A stretch of 64,000 nt of DNA from Paragonimus skrjabini miyazakii (Eukaryota; Platyhelminthes; Trematoda; Plagiorchiida; Troglotrematidae): NCBI GenBank assembly GCA_014338405.1, contig JTDE01000266.1:83720-147719 (forward strand). The letters are read 5' to 3'. The notes under the pieces are model-generated. The model saw nothing but the letters and a program-made list of their open reading frames with translations. It was not told the origin of the DNA and did no database searches. This document shows positions 22,684 through 36,473 of this stretch, in pieces (the first letter of the stretch is position 1; each line of letters opens with the position of its first letter). The translations under genes were made by a program, and so were the position numbers.

Positions 22684-23300
22684 ATGTCACTCAGTGGAGA
22701 CTCTGGCAATGCCTTCGTGGTTCATAGTGCACTGGGCATAGTAGATATCGTGAAAATCGACCTGAAGAAAGATCTAGGTCCCTGGTTGTCGTCTAACATA
22801 CCTTTCGCTCAACACCTTGAGATGGCGGCAAAAAAAGGATTTGCCGCCCTTAGAATGCTTAAGCGCTCTTTCTCTCACATAGACAAGAAAGCGTTCCAAA
22901 CGCCTTACAGGATATATATAAGACAGCTCCTGGAATATGCAAATCAGGTGACGTATGCCAGCCTGAAGAAAGACATATTAGCTGTTGAGCGTGTCCAGGG
23001 CGCAGGCCTTATAAATGTTGCGTATGAGTCCCGACTTGAAATTCTTGATCTATACCTACTTGAATTTCGACGACTTTGCGGTGATTTAATTCTTACACAC
23101 GTGTTCTTTAGAGTAGTCTCGTTGAACAGTTCTTTATCATAGCGAATAATCACGGACAGCAAGGACAAAACAAGAAGTTTTTCAAGCTTCGTCCACGGAC
23201 CATCCTTAGACAGCAGTTCTTTACTCACAAGGTTATTAATCTTTGAAACAGTCTTCCTCCCGAGGTCGTTGGCAATGTTTCTAGCCATCGTCTCAAAACA
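22684..23300 (+). pseudogene. LINE RT thumb and C-terminal tail
   Basis: The frame 22684-23142 contains KDLGPWLSSNIPFAQHLEMA, AKKGFAALRMLKRSFSHIDK, RQLLEYANQVTYASLKKDIL, AVERVQGAGLINVAYESRLE and LDLYLLEFRRLCGDLILTHV, the conserved LINE thumb. Beyond a stop, another frame gives FFTHKVINL, stop, NSLPPEVVGNVSSHRLKTLL, the C-terminal WNxLP tail with Trp lost. It stays open for over 150 codons, so this part has decayed less than the endonuclease. Confidence 0.8.
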
Positions 23301-23400
23301 TTACTTGTCTTTCATTTTCAAAATCCTTATTTCGCAAGTAATCCGACTTCGTTTCTGGTATTTACTGTAATCCAGAAGAGCCGTGCTACATATCGTTTTA

Positions 23401-26400
23401 AATGACTGCCATCCAGTTCAACAGACCTAACCGTAAAAATCATATCAATTACACTGTGAAATTCATAGTACATTTTTCTGTTTTTGAAAGACACTCAATC
23501 AACTAGCTTAGTGATAATATTTGTTATTTTTTTTGAATAACGCAGCATCATGAAAATTAAAGTAACTGTATACTTAGATGTTTGCGGAACATGAAATATA
23601 TTATTATCAAGGAGGCTTTCTAGTTGCAGTTTATAAGTATTATCTATATGCCAGACAGTTTCACCAAGACAAGTGTCCCATTATTTTTAAATAAGAGAAA
23701 ACAGTTTATTATACGGTCTCTGTTCAGACATGCGTCGCACGTTAAACCGCGAAGTGAACAGAATAAGTCAAATGTACGTACATACACACGGCAGTATTTT
23801 AGTAGAACTGACAAATTGGTTGGTTCCCACCAACATACAAATGTTTGAAGTGTTTATAAGAACGGATCATAGAAGCCACGATGGAAGAGGTATGAACATA
23901 CTGGTGAAATGTATCATTTGACGCTCATTTCAGTGCATAGCGCCGAAAAACCTAACCCCGAAATGAAGATAATCGTTCGTCAACTATTGTGAGATTAACA
24001 GGAATATGGAAGCTGAACCGAATCAAATTTGAAATAAGCATGTCAGTAGGGATAACTCAAAATCAACCAGAAGTCAAGTGTTGAAATAACAATGAACAAT
24101 AAGTTTGTAAACAGATTTGGCATTTTTCCCCACAGAAACCTACACTTTCTCAAGCACTGTTCAGTATATTCATGAGCAAAACAAATATATCGTAAACTGT
24201 GTAATTATAACTGGTTTATTCATAGAAAGCCAAGGCTGCAAACAACTGTTTTTGGTGATTCTCATTAGGGTCCTACAGTATTGAGAGATTCATTGATCTT
24301 ACGTATAACACTGGAATATGATTGTACGGAATGGAAATAGTCGCGGAAACTTTAGATGATTGTCTAAATTGATGAGTAACAACAAATGTCCTTATTTTAT
24401 AGGTCCAACGAGTCTCGTCAAATTACCTATGCCTGGTAAGTAGCACTGAATACGATTGTTTGCAACATCGACTCTTCATAAGTACTCTGGGTATAATGAC
24501 ACGACTGAAGCAAACCAAAAACTGAACGTTTGGGAAGAAGTAAACGAGTCTGCAGATTTTAGCACCAGAATCAGAGAAACAAAATTTTGGATCAGTTTTC
24601 TTGAACACTGCAATTATGAGAAGAAAGTTCCAAAGTTCTTCTAGAATACACTGAAGCTTAGCGGTTGAAATTGCATTGCCAAATTCCATCAGAATTATGC
24701 TGACTGTACGAAACTGGTGGACGGATAAACTCGTCAAAATTAAGGGTTCTTATGCAAATCTAGATGGTGCGCACTGACGACGTGATACAAACGTTTATCT
24801 ACAGGTACAGTAGTACGGGAACTTCCCTTGGTTTCACAGGTCTTGGTATCACGATGATTACCGTCAGATAAACTTCGACGAGAAGCTTTCACTCGAATTC
24901 TAGCAGATCTGACATAGTGAGTAACCGACCATAATCTGGACTAACACTGCGAGGTTTAACAGTCAATCCAGTCCGTTCAGAATGCCATCATCGAACTAGT
25001 TAAAGCAAAATGAGTTGGTTTCACTGACACTGAATGAGGAGGCGTTCAATCGCTTAGAATACTCATGAAAAATCTTATCTGCTGAGCAACTTGAAGAGAT
25101 GAAGCAAAAATTAATGCCACCCACTGGAAAACTACTCGAATTATCTCGACAGGATAGTATCTAACTCAAATTCAATTCACAGTCTGCAATCAACCATATT
25201 ATTCAAAACAAACTACTGTAGTTCGATGGCACACTGTAAAATCAATATTTATTTCTAAACATACAAACCGAATGAACTTTGCCTACATACTTTGAACTTA
25301 ATTGTTCACCCTCAACTTTACACTGGTTTGATTATATATCTGAGTAAGTTTCGCTGTCCACCATTATACTGTAACGAGAATTAGCTCACCATCTCTGACA
25401 TCAAAAAAGGTAAGTGATGCAGTAAGTAATTCCGTTTTTGAGCGTATCGTGTTTAGTTAAGTTGGTAGGCATTTAAACGTCAAGGTAAATAAGTAGTCAT
25501 CTAACAACATGTAAACAAATCATGTAAACGTTTATCAAAAGTGATTCCGTCATACTCTGCCATTTTCTCAATAACTTGATGCTGTAATAAAACGTTTACA
25601 CTTATAACCGAAAAGTGTCAGCCTGTTTTTATAAATTTCTGTGCAACAAACACGCTTTTGGCAGCACAAAGTTAGATTCGGTCGACGTAGGAAAAATGTG
25701 TACATCCAATGCCATAATGCCGAATAGTGAATCGTCTGAAGGAAGATCAACTGGTCACCACTTCATTGGCATCTGGTCGACAAAAAGCTGAATTTCAACT
25801 TGGGCTTTTTTATTAATAATACGGTGAAATTGACTGAACTGTCCGCCCACTTGATGACTCCTTTTACCACCATGTCTTTCAAAGACCAATCAGCTTTCTA
25901 CCGCAAGTATGTAAGAATTCTTCTGGGATCAAGTGAACGAAGTGTCTTTGGCTGAATGGCGTTCTCATGTTTAGTTCGGTCACAACTACCCTAAGAGTGT
26001 TGATCTGGATTGCACAGTTTTAGGTATCTACATATTTCTTCATTCTATCATAAGTTGGAACAGAATTAGCTGAGCTCGCTTCAAGCTGCAGCTTAGGCTT
26101 TTTCATCAGTGGGACCAACCCAACTTCTGTAACGAACCCATCACGTTTCATATCAGTCACGGCTCCGGCATAAACAATAAAATCTGCTCTTGGTGTAATA
26201 TGACGAAAAGCTTTTTATTGAGATGTTCACCGATTTGGACATCATGTCCATAACGTTAATTTAGGAAAACGTCCACTCGCTGCCCGAATGATCATTGTAT
26301 TTAGCCAAACGGCCTTCTCTGACGTTGACCCAATCAGTGAAATAGCCGCTCTTTTGACAGTCAAAGAACACTCAGATCCCACTGATATATTTCCAATCTG

Positions 26401-27526
26401 AACTGCAATCTCATCGACCGCACTAACTACCTGTCTACAGGCCCAAACAAAAACATTCATTGACACCTATGTTTAAACAACTCTTTCTTGCCAAACTGTG
26501 TCAGAGCAAATGTCTTCCGTATGGGTTGAAGGCCTCGGGCTCATCGACGCAAGAATCTGGACATTCTGGCTCCTGGCCGTCACTTTTCCTGTGAATTGAA
26601 CTGGATTGATAACACATTTTTCAGTGGTTTTTCTTCATCACCATCACCACAAGAGCCGTATTTCTCGAGTCAGTTTTCCCACCACAAGTTGAAGGTCAAC
26701 TGGTTCACTACATTCGTTTGGCTTTAACTAGGTGCCCTATAAGGAGCATTCCGTCAGCAAGTGATGGTGGTGAACGTTAGTATTTTCCTAGTCATCGGAT
26801 GAGAGTAGATCGATCGTTAGTAGCTCCGGACTACTGGTGATGCTCACCCCTTAAAACTGTCGATCAGCATACGCGTTCCGTATGCTCGCCCAACCTGGCA
26901 TGACTGTTGACAACGCTGCCGATAGTGTCAGGCCATGAACGACAGCCTCGCCCCCGGGACAAGGCTGGACGCTGGTGAACCGACAATATTTCTTCTTATA
27001 TTTCCTTTGGCTTAATTCAGTATCTCAGTAGGTGCATTCGCTGGTTTACGCACGATAAGTATGGTGTGCGCTTTCATTCCCACCGCGTTAGCGCTTACGT
27101 ATGGAATATAGCCAATCTAGTTATACTTAGTAAACTCGTTTAGACCTGTCCAGTCTTAGCCAGTGATACATAAACTCTGACTCAGTTTAAGCGTCCAAGT
27201 TGCGTACGTCGCGATAGAGATGAAGCAAAATGACGGAATTAATATCTTTGCCTACTAGTCAACCACAATTTGAGAGCAGTTGAACAAATGGCTGATGAAC
27301 TACAATTAAGCGTGATAGTCAACGGCAAGGTAAGGTTGCAATAACAGAAACCATCAAAAGTTTCGGATTATCGAAGCAGGATGTAATTTTCAATAAAGTA
27401 TGGTAATCTAACAGTAGTTTTAAGGTCGAATAAAATTTATATAATGGTCGTGGATGACAACTGGCTGTTACGCATACACCTTAATTGTTAATCTTAAATT
27501 TGTCAAACACTCTTATTTTGTTTCAG
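23401..27526. other. No recognised feature
   Basis: May begin with LINE 3' untranslated sequence. A block at about 25740-26800 is less AT-rich and shows short minus-strand frames (for example VVKGVIKWADSSVNFTVLLI near 25850), but stops are about as frequent as chance allows and no family is recognised. At 25409, caaaaaag is followed by gtaagt and soon a second gtaagt, an isolated splice-like spot. Confidence 0.4.
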
Positions 27527-27649
27527 TAAAACATTTGAAAACGCATAAAGCCCAAGAGCCCACACATACAACCGGACAAACATACACGATGCCGGGATAC
27601 AATGCGCTCATTATGTTCATCGTAGTATCATTGTACCAGTCAACTACAG
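27527..27649 (+). CDS. Candidate first coding exon with a signal peptide
   Basis: A strong acceptor (tcttattttgtttcag, ending 27526) precedes a 62-base leader and an ATG at 27589. Twenty codons follow, MPGYNALIMFIVVSLYQSTT, then one base, then a donor (CAG|GTGTGT at 27650). The peptide has a short start, an 11-residue hydrophobic core and a polar end, the shape of a secretory signal peptide. A signal-peptide exon ending in phase 1 is how trematode micro-exon genes usually begin. The downstream partners are uncertain: the same reading frame also runs on to a stop at 27786, so it could be an unspliced chance frame. Confidence 0.4.
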
Positions 27650-30089
27650 GTGTGTTTCTTAAATGTTTTCGGTTAATATTTTGCAATGCTCAACCGTCGT
27701 TTATCGCCCAAGGATACTGTCAGCTAAGAGACGTGATTTTTAAAACAGACCATCACAAATTACCAGCTGCACCCCTTCTATTGTGACAAATTTTGATGCA
27801 GCAACTTTTGGAGGTATTTGTAAATTATCGTTTGGCGTCCAACGTAGCATAACGATAGTGCTTATGTATGTCAAAAACCATGTTTCAAACTTCCGCTTTT
27901 CCTCTAATGAAGTGACTTTGTTGACTACTGCTCGCTACCTCTTATTCCTCACCAGTGAACTTGAAATATCAGGGTGGACTTGTTAAGAATCTGCAGGCTA
28001 ACTTCCTGATTTATTCTTATGAAAAGTTATCGTTGAATTTACTTGCATCCATTATTAACAATCAAATTTGCGCCACCGTGCGCTTCTGTATGCTTAAAGG
28101 TTCTACCTAGTTGTTTACTGCGTATAATACGGTGGCGCTTAATTACTGAGTATGAGTGCTAGCAAGCTTCACTTAGCTTTCATTTGCAAAGCACGTATTA
28201 ACGTGTATGATAGCAAATCAAACTCCTTGTGTATATGCTCGTTGTGTTCGCCTACTTCTTATAAACAGATAGTGCACAAGAAGCAGGCTGTAACGTTGTT
28301 TTTCCTCTCGAAATGTACACAGAACCAACATACTCACGAAGTTATTCCCCATGAGTTAAGCCTTATTGCTGGAATCCATACAAAAGAGACACACTTCTTG
28401 CTGTGCGTTCTATATTTTCAGTTTTGTTAGATGAAACAATCATTTTGTTTCCCTACAAACCAACCGACAGCAGTTATCTAAAATCCACCCCGTTTTCATA
28501 TATCATAGTTTGCTCAAAACACATAGGTACATACCAGCATGGCCATAACATACCGTCAGATCCATCAATTCACTTGAGAACACTGTGCAATATTATTCAG
28601 TAAACAGATCTTTGGGTAATGACTGCATACTGAAGTAATGGATAATTCAGCTACTGTGGTGTTTGGTGGTTATTATCGATCGGTTAAATAACCAATTTCT
28701 ACGGTTCCCATTATATGCCATGATTACTTTCAACCGTGTAGCACGAACAGAACTGTCCTTTGAGTTACCGTTGGCTGCCATACTTATAAAGTGCTTATTT
28801 GTTTGGTCATTAGCATTGATATCCTGAATGCTGGGAGGTATTTTATAAATGCAATTTTTTTCAGACGCTTGCCTTCATCGGGCTCAAATATACACCACCG
28901 TTAGAACAAATAATTGGAGTGCCTAGATGATGTACAATCATTTGTGGAATTTCGTGAATTGAAATGCTTTACGATTATCTTCGACTAGAGTCTAGTTTCA
29001 ACGACCATTTTATGTTCGGTCTCACCAAAAAGGATAAACTCAGTGGGTTCATAGTGTTTCATCTCATAGAAAAGCGTAGGCTGGTTTGTTCGCAAGAATT
29101 TGAATTAATACGAGTCTTTTCCTTGGGTTGATTCATTTTACATGCCAATGTGTTTCATAACTTTGGTGTGGAAACGCCTAGACTTTGCATGAGAGCAGAT
29201 AATGGCATTTCTTCAAAATTCAGTTCGGGCATTCTTACTTCCAAAGCACTTCCAAAGCATAACGCAAGGAATACTATGAATTCCTGATTTCGCCTTCTCT
29301 GATTGCTCTTTTATTTAATGCATTTGCTGCGATAACTTTTCCACATAAGTTTTTAACCACTTTCGAAAGCAGCTCAACTAGTATCTGATGGGCATACGTG
29401 AGTCAGTGATTTGAATTGTATGTACAGCATCGTTAGGGATTAGTTCAGAACGGACACTTCTCTGGTGACTGCATAACGTCATCACATACCTAATGCCGAT
29501 GTTTATTGAAATAGAGTTACCGGAATCCTGAGATATTTCCTAGATTCTTCGCCGGCATTTTGAAACAAATGTGGAAATGAACGTGATTACCGGTGTCGAA
29601 ACGCAATTGCCACGGGAAACGCGCTCTGGATGACTGATGAGAGATTCTGTTTGGCACAACCCGAATGTCATTCAAAACTGTCCTTAGGCATCACATTCTC
29701 GTATGTATTACTGCAAAGCATTAGACTCAGGTAACATTTACTGGGTTGTGTCAATAGCACTTACACTTGTTGAGGTTGGAAGCTGTACGTAACTCACACT
29801 TCTATGAGATAATCACATAACTCATTACTACGTTTACTCCAAATTGGCCTGTTGGTTTGCATAGTATACATCACTTGTGCACAATGTGAGTTCAACGATA
29901 CAGCTGACGAATTCCTTCCGGTTGTCAGAAGTTATTTCTAGCTTCCTGATACTTAGAATGACGGGATGCATTTTCCCCGACATGAATGTATTTGTTATTT
30001 TAGAATATTTCCCAAATATGCATGTAAGATTTACCATATCATGGTTTACGTAGTTTCTTATATATTTGCTCTCTTACTTGTAATTTTAG
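27650..30089 (+). other. Possible intron; nothing else recognised
   Basis: No domain found. If the signal-peptide exon is real this is its first intron. The frames at 27783-27986 and 28152-28430 have no recognisable content. Confidence 0.3.
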
Positions 30090-30140
30090 GAGGCTGGAAC
30101 ATGAAACCCAACTCTGTCAATCCGTTGGAAAACAGTACAA
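30090..30140 (+). CDS. Candidate 51-base symmetric exon
   Basis: A pyrimidine-rich acceptor (tctcttacttgtaattttag, ending 30089) and a donor (ACAA|GTGAGA at 30141) bound 51 bases, a multiple of three. In phase 1 it reads GWNMKPNSVNPLENST with two leading bases and one trailing base, without stops; it includes a possible N-glycosylation site (NST). It is in phase with the signal-peptide exon at 27.5 kb. The phase-0 reading has a stop; a second frame is open, so phase is not proven. Confidence 0.35.
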
Positions 30141-33100
30141 GTGAGACCTACTAAGCTGTACATTCATATACAATGGCATTCAAGGAACAACAATTCATAC
30201 TTCTAATCTCATGGACAAAAGTGTGGATGTTTACAGCAGTTTTAAAGTCTAAAATTAGAAGTATTTTTGTGGTAATGGTTTTCAATACTGTACCCTTTAT
30301 ACTTGTTTGTGTAGATGTCATATAAGAGTACAAGCAGGTCGTTACTTGTGTCAATGACAGTCGTGTTCACAAAAGTCAAATGTTTTAGATACCTCAAGGT
30401 AAAATAAGGTTTATTCTGTAAATATTGTTTTAATAAACCAGCCATTTACCTCCAAAGAAATACGAATGCCTATTGGAGTAGATGGCTAGGTCAACGAAAT
30501 TTGTTTCGGCGCCTAATGAGAAGATGGAGTAGTCTGTTTGTCAAAGTTGATTGCGATCTTTGGGTAAGCAAGAGTTTTAACCAAATTATATTCTTCAAAA
30601 ATATGTTGCTTCGAGTCTTCAACCTAACCGTCTTCTAGGTTCTACCAAGTGAATGCGATACGCGCGTTCTAAATGTGATGGACATAATGGGCAATATTGA
30701 CATAAGGGAGTAACTGGTTGTGCACGCATCGTATCGCGCGAAGTGACTGCCGACTTACTGATATGTCGTATATGATTCTGTAAACCTGGTAAACCAAATG
30801 TGAGTACTACCAACATCCCATCAAAATAGTCAACTAACCGCATTGTTTTCGTATCCGATAGTGGTTTACGTTAAATTAAACCTAAGAGAACGTATTCTTG
30901 TTTTTGTTTTGATGAGCTGCGGGGAGTCGGATTTCTGAGACCTGAACGCAAAACAAACACAAAATTGAAGTGTATGAATTTTACCCCCTTTCTTTAATCC
31001 AGATGTTATGAAAGCTCAGGTAGTTGAAAAGTTGAATGCTAGTTGTAAACAAGTACACTAGCATAGACAACGTAATATCTTCCGATCAAATTCCGACGGT
31101 CAGTTTGCAAAACGTACCACTATAATCGCTATTCAGATGGTATCCAATCCATTCTAGAGAAAACGCAGGTAGCACTGTACTCGTCAAGTACCACATGAGT
31201 AATATTGTTATTGTGAAAGATGAGATCAGAATGTCTTCTGGAAACACTTGTGCCGTCGACAAATGCAGCAGCATTTGTTAACCCACCTACATTTGGCAGT
31301 TACCTGCATCGTGAAGTGATTCAAGCAAATCAAGGAGATTCAGTCCAGTTCTATACGACTTGACACTGCTATGTCAAATTCACATATGGTAGGTATGAAT
31401 GGGTGTACAAGTAGTGCCAAATTTGTGATTTTTTTCAATTTTCCCTGGCTGACGTCTGCAAAATTAGACAGATCGGAATTTGCTGGTACCTGTTGTCGTA
31501 CCCTTGAACATACTTACATTAACGGGTTCGATTCAGGTAAACAGGGAGCTGGAAATCATTAGCCGTTAGTAATCGGAATATCATAAGGTGCGCAAACGTC
31601 ATAAATCTTTCCGATAATCGACAAAATCTTGAAATCGTTAATGCACAATCAACGACTATAGTAAAGGATGACAAGCCATTGGATGCCTGCGCGCTCTGAA
31701 TATCAATATCAGCACCAGCTCTTGCTATTTTACTCCATAAGCTAGCGTGGTACTGTGTTCTGCTATGAAGCATTTTCAGTCGTTTCGGGCATTTGGGAAT
31801 ACACCACTCTTACCTGTTCAGGTAGGCGCTTTCTCGTGATCTAGTGAGCGAAGGGAACAAGTTGTGATGAGACCTATACTTATGTTTTACTTCTGCTACG
31901 AGGGCGTTACTGGTGACAAGATCTTGACAGTAAGAAACTATCCGTTTGACAGTGTAAGACACACCAGTGGGAATTTGCAAGGGCCTGACGACCCCTACCA
32001 GTGATATGACGAAAACGTGTTGTCCATCCTTTCGTTTCCAGAATTATGGCAAAAGTGAGTACAATAGCGGGAAATCGAGTTCCATTAAAACATAGTATCA
32101 TCTTCTAGCAAGAACAAGACAGCCTGTTTATAGAAATCGATTTCCGCTAGCATATTCAACTCCTTCAATGTATATGTATATATATCCTTTTTGAATTGTA
32201 CCGAGTTCCAAACTCTCACATATGAATAATATATGTAGTATGTAAGTTAACTATTTTACATTGATGTCTGTTATTTGGGTGAGTTAGTAACTGCTCGTGA
32301 AGTGCACCGTATTTTTTACACATTCGAGATATATTTTTTGTCAAAATTGGGTATCGGTACCTACTGCTGATAATAACAGTGACTATAGTGATAAATTACG
32401 GTTCAAACAGCAATAAGGAAATATACGCGCCGATCAGGCTTTTCGCTCACATTTCTGTTTTTATCGGATGTAGTTCATCAATAATGCTATCTAAAAGCAG
32501 ATTACTGGTAATCGGATATTTCACATATATGCTTGATACGTGCTTATTATTATGATGTGGAATGGATCAAAAACCACGATATGTTTCAATGTTTTATAAC
32601 TCAGACACGCCTTTGATCATCTGGGAGATGAAAACCACTCAAGGTTCAATGCAATACAAACAAAGGACCACCTTATATTTATCAATAGGAATTTATCCAT
32701 GTGAATAAATGCATTGCATTGCAATGTGCGTAAGAAATATTTTCAGTCAACTCAATCGTTCTCGGAAATGTTTCAGCGTAAACGTAATGGTTAGTGATAT
32801 TAATGCCGTAAATAACTTAACAGGTAATAAAAAAAACAGTTTACAATCACAATAAAGAGAAATAGCTTTCATTATTTTAAAGTACGTTGTCTATCCAGAT
32901 GCCTTTTGCTGCTTGCTTCAGGTGTCTTTGTTGAAGCGGTCGCATATATGAATAAACAACCGCTACCTTGGGACAAGAAATACAGTGATTCTTCTAGCAG
33001 ACAATTTAAACTTTTGAACGGTTCAATATGCCTCACGGTAAGACCATTTTTTATTCAGTCTGGTGTGTTCAGTTAGGTAACATCTGCGTGGTGAATACAA

Positions 33101-35958
33101 TTATGAATGGTTGAAAGCACCTAATTTCACAAATCTCAAAGTTGTTCATACGTTAACCAATGAATAGCTCTTGACACTGATTGTTCACTGAGGTCTATCA
33201 TGAGCAGCACTCTTGAAATCAAACTCGCCAGTTTCATTATTCCGGTTCAGTCTATATACGTCTTGTGTTTTCGTGGTATTATATTGTGACACCTTGGATA
33301 GTTATGTATACCGAATGCTTCACACATTCACTGGAATTATGTTCCACATTGTTTGTGAGCGTATGACTACATACTGTAGTCTTCAGTTTTCATCACAGAA
33401 ATTGGGCGGATAATGTAACAACTGGAATTTACCAGCCACATTTATAATATTTTGTTCATTGATTGCCATTTTATTTTGCTCTGTTTCGATATTCAGATGT
33501 GTACAGCACTGCGAAATTAGTTGGGTGGATGCAGCTTAAATACACCCATGCGGGCTAGACTTACCCTGGTTTTAAGCTGTTATCGTCTATGTTGTTTCTG
33601 ACTTAGTTATTTTCATTCGCGTATAACTATCTTTAAAATGAGCACAAATTCCACCTCCCAAAAGCTAGACTTCGAAAAACATTTAAACCACTAAGCACGT
33701 ACATATCAGTAGACAAGGCTAATGACGTTTTCCCCAAAACGGTCTAGAACGTAACATCGAAAGGGGTTGTTATCAAAGAACACGTTGCAGTTGAGTCACA
33801 TCGATGGTAGCATCATTCAGCAGTGGAAGAGTATTTCACGATGTTAACCAGGTCGATTCTCAGTAGTTCATGTGGCTGCAACAAAACCATAAAAATATGC
33901 CTGTTTTTATGTGATCCTGGTGGAAAATCATTGAGCCTGCCAATGTGAAAACGTCCAAGAATTTGGAACATCAACAAGCAGGTTTATTCTGCGGAAGGAT
34001 CATGTAAATGTTCAGTTTATATTTAGTATGCATGCCTATTTTGTGCAAATCTGTGATGAAAAAAGTAATATGTAGCAGAAAATGGCGTAAAGCTGTGTGT
34101 CCAAGCAAGCGTCTATCCAGTTGGATTACAACGAAAAAGTCGTTTTCACTTTTATTAAGAAGATATACTAACGTAGTTTGTCGAAGAAAATATTGCCAAC
34201 CATTTGCAAAGGAGTAGAAATTAAGGGAGTTCCAAAATGTGTTGACAATGATGTTGTGCTGTAGCATAAATTCCAAATCGTTCCTTATATTGGTTGTTGA
34301 AAAGTAGATGTGTTTTAGGAAGGATGTTGAGTGCTTCATACAAAATGCTGGCCTTACGTATTCAGTCTGTGTTACTGATATGTCTTATTTCACGTTAGGC
34401 AAGAGAAAGTAGATTCCGAAAGTGAAGGGAATAGAGCTGATGTTTCGGGATCCAGCAAAACTTTCCTTAGAAAAGACGAGAAATAAAATCAAAAAGAGAA
34501 TGTATTCGTCTTTACTCGCAATATTTGGGTGAGTTACGCAAAGAAATTCGGCAGCCTAAAGACGAAACAAATGTCCTCCTGGTGAAAGAAATTGAAACAT
34601 GGTGAAATTTATTGATTCTAGCTCAGACTTATGGATCCAAAGCTGCCTTTAGTAACAGCGTTACATTTTAGTCCCAAGCCGTCAGTCTGTTGGAATAAAG
34701 AAGTTGAACCACGCACAAATGCCTGCATAATGCACATCCGGAATAAGTGACCGGGACTTCGTGTAAGGTGAGGAAATGCCTTTTAGTTGGAGTTGCGTCG
34801 ATGAGAAATTTTTGTATGCCGGTAACCAGGTAAAATGCTCCGAATAATTCTTCTGAATTTCGACAGCTAACAGGATCGCACGGCTATTGTTCATAGGGGT
34901 AGGCTGACTTACATAAAAATTTGTCGGATCTAAAGGCGAGAGAGAACAGTCGGATGCTGCGATTGATGTAGTTTGCTCTCCTGTACTTTGCTACTAGATG
35001 GAGGAACCTAGGACTTACTCAGGAAGAATAAAGTACCTCAGGCGAGTAGTGTAGACGTAGGCTATTCAATATTCTCAAAACCGCACGGCTGAGGACAGAC
35101 TAGCCATGACCAATGGTGTTTCAGTACTATGATAAATGGTCTGAAGTGGAAGTAAGTGGATAAATGTGGAAGTTGGTCAACCGAAAGCTTATAACGATCA
35201 ATCCAAAACATAATGACAAAATCTGACCACTTGTTGTATACTATAACGTGGCTTCACTTCATCACAATTTCCCGAGAAGTATCCGCTGAAGAAACTAACC
35301 TAACATCAACTTTAATCAGGCTGTGTTTTCCCCCGCCTTGTTATCCTTGTACTGTGAGGGATTTCTTGAGCCACGCCACACTCCGCATGAATATATTAGC
35401 TGTTACAAAACAGAATGTGATTAATCTTCGTCCCAGGAACGGATAATTCTTTGATCTTTCGCTCAGTATGCAACAGGCTGACTCAATTAACATGAGTAAA
35501 GAGACTCTTCACTGTTTGCCTTGCGGTACAGCTGACCCAACATACAAATTATGGATGCCAGTCGTTCATCAAACCATCCCTTCTTACTTGTTCTCAAACA
35601 TTAACTTCCTTCGTTTATCCCATTGCCAAGTAAATGATGGCTAACGCAGTACTAGTATCCCAGAAGAGATGAAACAGCTGATTTCTGAGTACGCTTTTAT
35701 TAATTACGTTGTTTACCTTCTTGTCAGTTCACGTGAATAACAAGTTTAATGCCCCCAAAGAGGTGAATTTTCAACTTTTGCATACTGATCTATCAAGAAA
35801 CTGGGAGATAATTAACAAAGTCGATTCTGTACAAAAATATTGATAACAACCGCAAACATCGGTGGAAGGATTAACTAATGGTTACACATATTGGAAGTAA
35901 AGAAAAAAGGTTATTTCAACTTTGCGCATGTGGGTCAGACATTTAATGGATGACAAAC
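30141..35958. other. No recognised feature
   Basis: AT-rich with short frames only. A minus-strand frame at 30843-30619 contains CQYCPLCPSHLERAY, which is cysteine-rich but matches no zinc-finger spacing I know. A short TA-rich stretch (about 32165-32190) is a minor simple repeat. Confidence 0.4.
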
Positions 35959-36111
35959 CTTTAACTGACACAGCTTAGTGCGACAGTTGAGTCGACTGGC
36001 GAGCATTAGAATAGTTTCTTTCACGAGAATCAGACGATTCACGCAATTAAACACAGCTGTTGCATTTTCATGCCCCAGGAAAGTCTTACTCGAGTTCTGA
36101 TACTTGCTGTA
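35959..36111 (-). CDS. Candidate coding exon of an unrecognised minus-strand gene
   Basis: On the minus strand an acceptor (ataatgtggttccgcag) is followed by 153 bases (51 codons, no stop) and a donor (TTAAAG|GTTTGT). It reads YSKYQNSSKTFLGHEN, ATAVFNCVNRLILVKETILM, LASRLNCRTKLCQLK. The stretch before the acceptor lacks AG. It starts in phase 0, which matches the end of the candidate exon at 36474-36675. I do not recognise the protein. Confidence 0.35.
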
Positions 36112-36473
36112 CTGCGGAACCACATTATTGGCGAAGTTTACGGAGAAGCAAAACTCAAATGTAATGTATTTGACACGGGCTCATTAGAAAGTCTGTCAGC
36201 ATTCGACAACTACGACTATTGGTGGGTTTTGCGTAATTTACTGTTTGGTATAAATCAATATTTTATTACAAGTAGCTATTAAAGAACCAGTCCAACCACC
36301 AGTTGAAGTTGTTTTGAGTTGTCTCAGTATTTTTCTCTATTGATCCGTTTTAGTACAATATTTCAGATTTCACTTCACAACTCCATGAATGTAAATCATG
36401 GCACTAACGAGAAGCGCAAACTGTCACCAACTTGTAATTTGCTAAATCAGACAATCTATAGAGTGTGAAATAC

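Larger units (their letters stand above)
19085..23400 (+). mobile_element. CR1-like LINE, nearly full length, inactive
   Basis: ORF1 begins with a PHD-type finger (19159-19317) and continues as broken frames to about 20440. ORF2 follows with endonuclease (from 20596), linker (21542-21877), RT palm (21898-22676), thumb (22684-23142) and a C-terminal tail to about 23300. Domain order and the PHD-bearing ORF1 are those of the CR1 superclade. Frameshifts and stops occur in every part. The 5' end is placed just before the finger, and the 3' end just after the last recognisable coding block; no clear target-site duplication was seen by eye. Confidence 0.85.

Noticed and set aside
26625..26655. catcaccatcaccaca as a tag-like or repeat sequence
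   Set aside because: A short CAC/CAT run in AT-rich DNA with no construct features; not evidence of vector sequence or a satellite.
25740..26800. A decayed transposon gene on the minus strand
   Set aside because: One frame can be read through, but stops occur about as often as chance predicts and no motif from a known family is present.
32160..32190. TA-rich microsatellite
   Set aside because: Too short and irregular to list as a repeat.
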